From assembly GCF_002813325.1 (NCBI RefSeq), contig NZ_PHUG01000002.1:228486-292485 (forward strand): a DNA stretch of 64,000 nucleotides, written 5' to 3'. Below are positions 46,318 to 53,022 of the stretch, piece after piece. The position numbers and the translations under genes are program-made. Each line of letters starts with the position of its first letter. Position 1 is the stretch's first letter. The notes beneath the pieces were generated by a model. It made no database searches. It was not told the origin of the DNA and saw nothing but the letters and a program-made list of their open reading frames with translations. Source of the stretch: Janthinobacterium sp. 64. GTDB lineage: Bacteria; Pseudomonadota; Gammaproteobacteria; Burkholderiales; Burkholderiaceae_D.

Positions 46318-46665
46318 ATGAGCAGTACATCAAACAGTAATGGCACCGCCGTAGCGCAAGCCCAGGTCGTGGAATTATCCGAATTCAAGGAGCCGTCCCC
46401 GGCAGGGCCGGCTATTTTCGCCGGGAACCTGGGATTGCTCGATAGCGTTAAGGTGAACTTGAACGTCATGGTCGGGGAAGTCCAGACCACGGTTGGCGAA
46501 TTGATGGAGCTGAAGGAAGCTTCGGTGCTGAAGACGGACCGCAAGGCGGATTATCCGATCGATATCGTCGTGAATGGTAATGTCGTCGCGCGCGGCCAGC
46601 TTGTGGTGGTGGATGACCATTTTGGCGTTCGCATCAGTGAGCTGGCAAAGGTTGCCCACGCATGA
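46318..46665 (+). CDS. fliN: Flagellar C-ring protein FliN
   Basis: FliN of 115 aa. The C-terminal SPOA domain contains LLDSVKVNLNVMVGEVQTTV, GELMELKEASVLKTDRKADY, and DIVVNGNVVARGQLVVVDDH FGVRISEL, a good FliN match. The N-terminal 35 residues are a variable tail. FliN builds the lower C-ring and binds FliH. The partner SPOA protein is the preceding gene. fliN overlaps fliO by 4 nt. Confidence 0.94.
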   Translation: MSSTSNSNGTAVAQAQVVELSEFKEPSPAGPAIFAGNLGLLDSVKVNLNVMVGEVQTTVGELMELKEASVLKTDRKADYPIDIVVNGNVVARGQLVVVDDHFGVRISELAKVAHA

Positions 46666-47048
46666 GACGGGGCATCATCGTAGCGCTGGCGTGCTCATGG
46701 TATGGGGGGGCGGCGCAGGCGACGCAGACGATTCCCTTCAAACGCGATGCCGAGACAGCCAGCCTGGCTGGCTCGGGTGGGATGGCAGTGTTGCTGGTCT
46801 CGCTGCTGGCAATTGGCGCGGTGGTGTTGGTTCGCAAGCGCCTGAAGCTGAGCATGCGGGCGAAGGGTGCACCGGCGCTGCTGCGTGTACTGGAAACGCG
46901 CCGTTTGGGGCCTCGTTCGCTGATTTCCGTGGTCGAATTCGGTGGCAAGCAGCATTTGCTCGCGCAAGGTGAGCATGGCATCACATGTATCGATACGATC
47001 GTGGTGGATGCACCACTTGGCGGCCGGGAGGTTAGTGATGCGCCTTAA
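46662..47048 (+). CDS. fliO: Flagellar export gate assembly protein FliO
   Basis: FliO-type protein of 128 aa: signal-like N-terminus (MRRGIIVALACSWYGGAAQA), one membrane helix at about 40-60 (GGMAVLLVSLLAIGAVVLV), then a basic cytoplasmic segment with LRVLETRRLGPRSLISVVEF and LLAQGEHGITCID. FliO aids FliP-FliQ-FliR gate assembly. It overlaps fliN and fliP. Confidence 0.9.
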   Translation: MRRGIIVALACSWYGGAAQATQTIPFKRDAETASLAGSGGMAVLLVSLLAIGAVVLVRKRLKLSMRAKGAPALLRVLETRRLGPRSLISVVEFGGKQHLLAQGEHGITCIDTIVVDAPLGGREVSDAP

Positions 47049-47820
47049 GTTGCGTCAGTGCCTCTTGCTGGGAATTCTATTGGGCGCTGTCTGTGGCGGG
47101 ATGGCGACGGCATGGGCTGGTGGCGTGGCGGAACCGGCGCTTGTGCTGCCGGGCTTGCAGGTACGCCTGGCCGAAGGGGGAGGCACCCCGGCCGATGTCT
47201 CTTCAGCAATCAAGATTTTACTTGGCTTGACGGTACTGAGCCTGGCGCCAGCGATCCTGATGTCGATGACCTCGTTCATCCGTATCGTGATTGTCCTGTC
47301 CATGTTGCGTCACGCATTGGGCATGCCGGAAACGCCGCCCAATACCGTGATTATCAGTCTGGCGCTGTTCTTGACTTTTTTCACCATGTCGCCAGCCTTG
47401 CAGGAGGTCAATAGCAGGGCGCTGCAGCCGTACATCGCTGGCACGCTCAGCACCGAGGCCGCCGCCGGGCGTGCCGTGTTGCCATTGCGCGAGTTCATGG
47501 TGCGCCAGACGCGTGAGCAGGACCTGGCGCTGATGGTCGAGCTATCCAAGGCTGAGGCGCCCAAGGTGATCGACGATATCAGCATGGTGCAGCTGATTCC
47601 GGCGTTCATGCTGTCGGAATTGCGTTCGGCATTCCAGATCGGCTTTGTGATTTTTCTGCCGTTTCTGCTGATCGACCTGATCGTATCGAGCGCGCTGATG
47701 TCACTTGGCATGATGATGGTGCCGCCTGCTTCGATCTCGCTGCCGCTCAAGATTCTGATGTTCGTACTGATTGATGGCTGGAATCTGGTCGTACGTGCGT
47801 TGTTGGGCACTTTTTCCTAG
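47038..47820 (+). CDS. fliP: Flagellar export gate protein FliP
   Basis: FliP of 260 aa. ATG 47038 gives a signal peptide (RQCLLLGILLGAVCGGMATA) and the classic motifs: ILLGLTVLSLAPAILMSMTS with FIRIVIVLSMLRHALGMPETPP N, FLTFFTMSPALQE and LREFMVRQTREQDLALMVEL. The C-terminus has LIPAFMLSELRSAFQIGFVI and LMSLGMMMVPPASISLPLKI. Forms the pentameric core of the export gate. Starts 11 nt inside fliO. Fully conserved, arguing against decay of the export function. Confidence 0.97.
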   Translation: MRLKLRQCLLLGILLGAVCGGMATAWAGGVAEPALVLPGLQVRLAEGGGTPADVSSAIKILLGLTVLSLAPAILMSMTSFIRIVIVLSMLRHALGMPETPPNTVIISLALFLTFFTMSPALQEVNSRALQPYIAGTLSTEAAAGRAVLPLREFMVRQTREQDLALMVELSKAEAPKVIDDISMVQLIPAFMLSELRSAFQIGFVIFLPFLLIDLIVSSALMSLGMMMVPPASISLPLKILMFVLIDGWNLVVRALLGTFS

Positions 47821-47828
47821 GACGCTGC

Positions 47829-48584
47829 GTGGACTGCGCCCTGCAACCGGAGGTGGTCGCCAGCAATGCTGACATGGCGCTGTTGTGGCGTAGGTTCCAG
47901 GATAGTCGCGATGGTGAGCTGCGCAACCGCATCGTGGCGCATTATTTGCGCTTTGCACGCATCATGGCAGCCAAGCTGTACGCGGGGCGCCATGATGTTA
48001 ATGCCGAGTTTGCAGACTACGTGCAATACGCACGTCTTGGGCTGTTGGAAGCGGTCGACCGATTTGATAGTGCGCGTGGCGTCAAGTTTGAAACATTTGC
48101 CGCAAAACGCATCAACGGCGCGGTACTGGATGGTTTGCGATCGTTCAGCGAGGTGCAGGAGCAGATCGTAGCGCGCAAACGCATTGTTGCCGATCGCGTC
48201 GAGACACTGCGCGGCACCGCGCCATATCCGGCCGATCCTGCTGCGTTGTTTGCGCAGCTTGCCGAAATGGCGATCGGATTGGCCGTGGGGTTTGCACTCG
48301 ATGATACTGGCATGTATTCTGATACTGGCACCCATTATCAGGACAATACGTATCATGGCATTGAGCTGATGCAGTTAAAAGAGAGCATTCAAGTGGCGCT
48401 GGTCCAATTGCAGGGCAAGCAGCGCCAAGTGATTACGTATCATTATCTGCAGCAAGTTGCTTTCGAGGAAATTGCACAGATACTTGGTGTGTCGCGCGGG
48501 CGGGTGGCGCAAATACACAAGGAGGCCCTGGGGAATCTGCGCGAGGCCTTGCGAAAGCGTGATGGCCTGGATTTATATTGTTAG
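47829..48584 (+). CDS. fliA: FliA-type sigma factor (sigma-28 family)
   Basis: A 251-aa sigma-70-family factor. Region 2 reads DYVQYARLGLLEAVDRFDSA with VKFETFAAKRINGAVLDGLR, characteristic of FliA/WhiG sigma factors, and region 4 has FEEIAQILGVSRGRVAQIHK. Such factors read late flagellar promoters. A long linker (about 120-185) with LGTxP-type residues connects the two. GTG 47829 is the probable start, although ATG 47874 (MALLWRRF) could also serve. Its place inside the structural operon, between fliP and the TPR trio, is unusual. No FlgM anti-sigma gene is present. Confidence 0.9.
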   Translation: MDCALQPEVVASNADMALLWRRFQDSRDGELRNRIVAHYLRFARIMAAKLYAGRHDVNAEFADYVQYARLGLLEAVDRFDSARGVKFETFAAKRINGAVLDGLRSFSEVQEQIVARKRIVADRVETLRGTAPYPADPAALFAQLAEMAIGLAVGFALDDTGMYSDTGTHYQDNTYHGIELMQLKESIQVALVQLQGKQRQVITYHYLQQVAFEEIAQILGVSRGRVAQIHKEALGNLREALRKRDGLDLYC

Positions 48585-48641
48585 CGTCGGCATTGCCCTA
48601 TTACTTGTACGTGAAAAAATAAACTTGAATCGGATTCCATT

Positions 48642-49229
48642 ATGACTAGTGCGACCTTGTCCATGCTTGACCAAGCCGAATTGCTGCAACTGGCCTTGAA
48701 TGCCAGCGCTGCCGGTGATTCGGGCGCTGCGATTGGCTATCTGAAAGAAGCCGTCTTGCGCCCCGATGGCAGCGCCGCCGCGCATTACATGCTGGGTGCC
48801 GAATACGCGCAAATTAAGATGTATACGAGGGCTATTGACGAAATGGAAGCTGCGCTGGCCCTGGATCCTGCTCTGTCTGTGGCACGGCTACAACTCGGCT
48901 TGCTGTGGCTGGCGGGAAATGACAGCGCCCGCGCTGCTGAAGTACTCGCTGGATTGGATGCCGTGGGTCCGCAGGATCCGTTACATCACTTCGGGCGCGG
49001 CTTGCAATACCTGATACGCGAGGAATTGGCTGAGGCAGAAGATTCGTTAAGGCAGGGTATCGGCTTGAATCAAAGTAATCCTGCACTCAATGGTGATATG
49101 CAAAAAGTCCTGGGTGAGATCGCTATTCTGCGCGCGGCTGCGCCATCGGCAGCATCGAAAGCGGCCGAAATTGGTGAGGGGGAGCGCAGTATTTTGCTGT
49201 CTGCCTATACCGGTAATCAAAGCCATTGA
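48642..49229 (+). CDS. TPR protein 1 in the flagellar-type operon
   Basis: A 195-aa protein with about four tetratricopeptide-like repeats (AAIGYLKEAVLRPDGSAAAH, ALALDPALSVARLQLGLLWL, EEDSLRQGIGLNQSNP-type). Soluble, no signal peptide. TPR proteins of this size next to type III export genes are often chaperones for exported proteins, but no family is assigned here. It lies between the sigma factor and a small hypothetical gene, and may be specific to this type of cluster. The function is inferred from fold and location only. Confidence 0.8.
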   Translation: MTSATLSMLDQAELLQLALNASAAGDSGAAIGYLKEAVLRPDGSAAAHYMLGAEYAQIKMYTRAIDEMEAALALDPALSVARLQLGLLWLAGNDSARAAEVLAGLDAVGPQDPLHHFGRGLQYLIREELAEAEDSLRQGIGLNQSNPALNGDMQKVLGEIAILRAAAPSAASKAAEIGEGERSILLSAYTGNQSH

Positions 49230-49268
49230 CGATGCGCAGCGTGATCATCTCACTTGATATGGACTGAC

Positions 49269-49643
49269 ATGGCATCGTCGATTGCTTCGGTTACTCAACT
49301 CGTCACGCTGATCCAGGCGCAACTGGGCGGTGCGGCGTCCGTGCGGGAACGCAAAGGACGCATTGCACCCCGCAAAGTGGCCAAGGACGATTACGTGGCG
49401 CACAAGTTGAGCGGCCTGATTCAACAGCGTGTGAAGCAGATCGCACAGGATGACCCGCAGCGTGGCCGCAAGGCTTTCCGGGTATTCCTCGAGGCTGTGC
49501 TGTTGGCGCATTTCGGCGAAGCATTGGCGCACGATCCGAAGTTTTATCAGGTGCTTGATGATATCCAGTCGGCCATGGAGAATGATGCCGCCAGCGCGGT
49601 CATGATACAGAGCGCCATAGGCCATTTGCTGGCCGGAGGGTAG
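49269..49643 (+). CDS. Hypothetical protein of the flagellar-type operon (124 aa)
   Basis: ATG 49269 is preferred over TTG 49254. The protein is helical and basic in the first half (RERKGRIAPRKVAKDDYVAH), with a C-terminal AFRVFLEAVLLAHFGEALAH and SAVMIQSAIGHLL. No domain is recognised. Position between two TPR genes suggests a cargo, chaperone or regulator partner. It is followed by a strong intrinsic terminator. Confidence 0.7.
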   Translation: MASSIASVTQLVTLIQAQLGGAASVRERKGRIAPRKVAKDDYVAHKLSGLIQQRVKQIAQDDPQRGRKAFRVFLEAVLLAHFGEALAHDPKFYQVLDDIQSAMENDAASAVMIQSAIGHLLAGG

Positions 49644-49682
49644 CGGACGGTGCAATGAAGCGCCCCCTATGTTTGATGTTTG

Positions 49683-49704
49683 ACCAGGATGGTCCTGGTT
49701 TTTT
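49683..49704 (+). terminator. Intrinsic terminator inside the flagellar-type operon
   Basis: ACCAGGA (49683-49689), loop TGG, TCCTGGT (49693-49699), then five T residues: a 7-bp stem with T-run, about 40 nt after the hypothetical gene and 20 nt before the second TPR gene. It could end the upstream transcript or attenuate it, lowering expression of fliQ, fliR, flhB and flhA. Confidence 0.7.
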
Positions 49705-49723
49705 GAATGAGATTTGACACCCT

Positions 49724-50890
49724 ATGCAGCCAGAACCAAGTAATCTGACAGAGGCGGCCAGCCGGCTTGAACGCACCGAACAATATTTGAAATCGGATCC
49801 CGGCAATCGCAACCTGTTGGCGACGGTAATCGATCAATGTCTGGAACTGGGCCGACTGGAGACAGCCGCTGGCCATGCCGACGCGGCGTTAGCGCGGTTT
49901 CCGGAGGATGCTGTTTTCCAGTCGCTGCGCGGCAATGTGCTGATGGCGCAGCAGCGCTGGAATGACGCCGCTGTCGTGTTTGCTCCCTTGCTCGCGGTTC
50001 ATGCCGACATGCGTCTGGCCTATAACCTGGCATATTGCTATTTTTGGTTGGCGCGCTATGCCGACGCAGCGCAGGCGCTTGCGCCTTTCGGCTTGGCCGC
50101 CGGCATCTGGCCAGAGGCGGTGACCTTGCTGTTGCGTGTGCTGCATCATGCTGGCAGGATGGATGAGGCGGTGGCGTTGATCGTGGCCCAGGAATCGCAT
50201 TGCGGCACCGACCACCGCTTCCTGTCGGTGGCCAGCCTGGTCTACATGGACGCTGGCGATGCGGCCCAGGCTGAACGCCTGAGCCTGGCCGCTCTGGCCG
50301 ATCCCATGCCGCCGCTCGAGGCACTGATGGTAGGCGGCTCGATGGCACTGGCACGGTTCGATACAGCTGCCGCGGTGGAGCGTTTCGGACAAGTCATTGC
50401 ACGACATCCGCAAGAGGGGCGCAGCTGGGCCGGGCTTGGCATGAGTAGCCTGCTCGTTAACGATCTGAGCGCGGCACGTGCGCACCTGGAACAAGCGGTC
50501 AAGTTTTTACCGTCGCATATCGGCAGCTGGCATTTGCTCGGCTGGTGCCGGCTGTTCGAGCATGACCTGGCGGGTGCACAGCAGGTATTCGAACAGGCAC
50601 TGGCAATGGACCGCAATTTTGGCGAAAGTCATGGGGCACTGGCTGTGGTCCAGGCGAAACTGGGTGAGCGGGACCAGGCTGCGAAGAGCATCGAACGGGC
50701 CGTGGGACTGGATCCCCGCGGTTTGTCTGCCCGCTATGCCCAGATGATACTGGCCGGTGATACGGTCGATCCTCTCGCATTCCGCCAGCTGGCTTTCAAA
50801 TTGCTTTCTTCCCAGAAGGGTGTATTTGATGATGACCTGGGAAAAGTGGTGCAGGGTGTTGTGCAACAAAATGCAAGGAGCGGCGGTTGA
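49724..50890 (+). CDS. TPR protein 2 in the flagellar-type operon
   Basis: A 388-aa soluble protein made of TPR-like helix pairs from residue 10 to about 340 (LLATVIDQCLELGRLETAAG, LAYNLAYCYFWLARYADAAQ, GRSWAGLGMSSLLVNDLSAA, FEQALAMDRNFGESHGALAV). No signal peptide or membrane helix. It sits between an intrinsic terminator and fliQ and overlaps fliQ (TTGAG). With TPR protein 1 and the hypothetical gene it forms an inserted trio. Likely an assembly or substrate-handling scaffold; the function is not known. Confidence 0.82.
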   Translation: MQPEPSNLTEAASRLERTEQYLKSDPGNRNLLATVIDQCLELGRLETAAGHADAALARFPEDAVFQSLRGNVLMAQQRWNDAAVVFAPLLAVHADMRLAYNLAYCYFWLARYADAAQALAPFGLAAGIWPEAVTLLLRVLHHAGRMDEAVALIVAQESHCGTDHRFLSVASLVYMDAGDAAQAERLSLAALADPMPPLEALMVGGSMALARFDTAAAVERFGQVIARHPQEGRSWAGLGMSSLLVNDLSAARAHLEQAVKFLPSHIGSWHLLGWCRLFEHDLAGAQQVFEQALAMDRNFGESHGALAVVQAKLGERDQAAKSIERAVGLDPRGLSARYAQMILAGDTVDPLAFRQLAFKLLSSQKGVFDDDLGKVVQGVVQQNARSGG

Positions 50891-51153
50891 GGCCTGACCT
50901 GGCGCTGCAACTGCTGGCCGACGTATTGTGGAATGCCGTGCTGATTTCCGCACCGTTGCTGGCGGTAACGCTGGCAGTCGGTTTGCTGGTCAGCGTGGTG
51001 CAAGTGGTGACACAGGTGCAGGAAGCATCGCTCACTTTCATTCCCAAAATTATCGCTGCTGTGGTCGTTCTGGTGGTGTGCGGACCGTGGATGCTGAAGC
51101 GGCTGATTGCTTTTTCAGTCACTTTGATCAGCAATATACCCACCTATTTTTAA
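50887..51153 (+). CDS. fliQ: Flagellar export gate protein FliQ (TTG start)
   Basis: FliQ of 88 aa, standard length only if TTG 50887 is used; it overlaps the stop of the TPR gene. Two membrane helices (ISAPLLAVTLAVGLLVSVVQ and KIIAAVVVLVVCGPWMLKRL) flank VTQVQEASLTFIPKI, the FliQ hallmark. It joins FliP and FliR in the gate. The rare start codon and overlap suggest coupled, low-level translation. Confidence 0.93.
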   Translation: MRPDLALQLLADVLWNAVLISAPLLAVTLAVGLLVSVVQVVTQVQEASLTFIPKIIAAVVVLVVCGPWMLKRLIAFSVTLISNIPTYF

Positions 51154-51171
51154 TACATCCGGATTTGCCTT

Positions 51172-51936
51172 ATGGTTGTCGATATCGATCCGGCATGGTT
51201 CATGGCCGTCTTCTACACAGCGCTGCGGATCGGTGTCGTGCTGGTGATGACGCCCATTTTCTCCAGCCTGACCGGCATGGTGACGGTGCGCGTGCTATTT
51301 ACGCTGGCGTTGAGCGTGATGTTGGTGGCTGGTCTACATGTCCAGCCGTCCAATGCGCCACTGGCGATGGGACCGGTGGTGCTGGCTGCCATGGCCGAGG
51401 TGGCCAATGGTGCGACGTTGGCGTTTGGCGTCTTCGCTGCCTTCGGCGCATTTTCTCTGGCAGGCAAGATATTGGATATCCAGAGCGGCTTCGGTATCGG
51501 TAATGTGTATGACCCCGTGGCACGTACCAGCGCCCCCTTGTTTGCGAGCATGCTCAATCTGCTTGCTGTGGCTGTGTTTTTCGGCATGGATGGCCATCAT
51601 GCACTGCTGCGCGGACTGGCCTTTTCTCTACAGGCCACTGCGCCAGGAGGCGGCTTTGCCGGTTTTGCGCTCGACGCCGTGATACGCCAGTTTGGTGTGA
51701 TGTTTTCTCTGGGCGTGGCACTGATCATTCCAGTCATTTTTTGCTTGCTGCTGGCAGAGACAGCACTGGCAGTGGTCTCACGTGTGTTGCCGCAAATGAA
51801 TGTATTCGTGGTTGGGGTCCCTGTGAAGATTTTTACCGGTGTGGCGGTGCTGGCCCTGACCGTTGGTTCGATGGGGCCGGCCATGGGGCGCGTCTATAGT
51901 TCGATTTTTACTTATTGGGAACAGGTGCTGACTTAA
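51172..51936 (+). CDS. fliR: Flagellar export gate protein FliR
   Basis: FliR of 254 aa with about six membrane helices. Hallmarks: FYTALRIGVVLVMTPIFSSL, LGVFAAFGAFSLAGKILDIQ-type stretch with SGFGIGNVYDPVARTSAPLF, and the C-terminal LPQMNVFVVGVPVKIFTGVA. Single FliR caps the FliP pentamer. Placed between fliQ and flhB as usual, with its stop directly before the flhB ATG. Confidence 0.96.
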   Translation: MVVDIDPAWFMAVFYTALRIGVVLVMTPIFSSLTGMVTVRVLFTLALSVMLVAGLHVQPSNAPLAMGPVVLAAMAEVANGATLAFGVFAAFGAFSLAGKILDIQSGFGIGNVYDPVARTSAPLFASMLNLLAVAVFFGMDGHHALLRGLAFSLQATAPGGGFAGFALDAVIRQFGVMFSLGVALIIPVIFCLLLAETALAVVSRVLPQMNVFVVGVPVKIFTGVAVLALTVGSMGPAMGRVYSSIFTYWEQVLT

Positions 51937-53022
51937 ATGTCCAGTCAAGACGCGGATTTATCGGAACAGGCTACCCCACACAAGCTGGATGAGGCGCGCA
52001 AGAAGGGTTCTGTTCCACGTAGCAATGACCTGAATGCCCTGGCCATGCTGGCCGCGGTGGTGGTGACGATCTATGGCAGCGGCTGGGATGCGTGGCAACG
52101 CATTGGTTTGCTGCAGAAAAAAATTTTGGCCCATGGCAATCAAGCGGACTGGAGCGTTGATGGCATGGCTGCCTGGATCGGCCAGTTACTGACAGATATG
52201 CTGAGCATCATGGGGACGTTGTTCCTGACCTTGGCCGTCGTGGCGGTTTTGATCAATCTATTTCAGACTGGTCCGATATTCAGTTTTCATCCCCTGATTC
52301 CGGATTTGAACCGGCTCAACCCGGCGACTGGCCTGAAGCGCGTATTTTCCATGCGTACCCTGTTTGAGACGGCCAAGAGCCTGATCAAGCTGGCCATTCT
52401 TGGAACGGTAGCGTACTTCTTGGTGCGGGACACCATCCCGGGCCTGATAGGGTTGCCATCGCTCGATGCCAAGGCTTACTCGCGCATGCTGATCGCCTTG
52501 ATTGGAACGTTGCTGGTCAAGCTGGTACTGACGCTGTTGTTCATTGGCTTGGTCGATTTTGGATTCACCCGCTGGGAATTTGCCAAGCGCATGCGCATGA
52601 GCAAACGCGATGTCAAGGACGAGTCGAAGAATCGCGAGGGAGATCCACGTATCCGTGCACGCATCCGCGAGTTACGTAAAGAAGTATTGAAACGTAGCAA
52701 GGGACTGGCGAACGTGCCGTCGGCCGATGTACTGATTACCAACCCAACCCGGCTGGCAGTGGCCTTACGTTATCAGCATGGAAAGTCCAGCGCACCACAG
52801 GTGGTGGCTAAGGGGGCTGGCGAGATGGCGCGACGTATGCGGGAGCTGGCGGGGCGCCATAATATTCCTGTAGTGCAAAATAAAATGTTGGCGCGGATAT
52901 TGTTTCGAGATGTGGGCGAAGAAGGTTTTGTGCCTGAGAAACTATATCCGCAAATCGCCAAGATCATGATTTGGGTTTATACAATGCGCGATGCAAGGCG
53001 TGCTTCTGGAAAGGTAGTTTGA
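51937..53022 (+). CDS. flhB: Flagellar export switch protein FlhB with NPTR motif
   Basis: FlhB of 361 aa: N-terminal EQATPHKLDEARKKGSVPRS, four membrane helices (to about 215), linker with KRDVKDESKNREGDPRIRAR, and cytoplasmic domain with ADVLITNPTRLAVALRYQHG. The self-cleavage motif, NPTH in nearly all family members, reads NPTR here (52741-52752). The asparagine and proline essential for cleavage are kept. FlhB switches export from rod/hook to late substrates after cleavage. The change might slow or alter the switch, and could relate to the absence of filament genes. Overlaps flhA by one base. Confidence 0.95.
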   Translation: MSSQDADLSEQATPHKLDEARKKGSVPRSNDLNALAMLAAVVVTIYGSGWDAWQRIGLLQKKILAHGNQADWSVDGMAAWIGQLLTDMLSIMGTLFLTLAVVAVLINLFQTGPIFSFHPLIPDLNRLNPATGLKRVFSMRTLFETAKSLIKLAILGTVAYFLVRDTIPGLIGLPSLDAKAYSRMLIALIGTLLVKLVLTLLFIGLVDFGFTRWEFAKRMRMSKRDVKDESKNREGDPRIRARIRELRKEVLKRSKGLANVPSADVLITNPTRLAVALRYQHGKSSAPQVVAKGAGEMARRMRELAGRHNIPVVQNKMLARILFRDVGEEGFVPEKLYPQIAKIMIWVYTMRDARRASGKVV

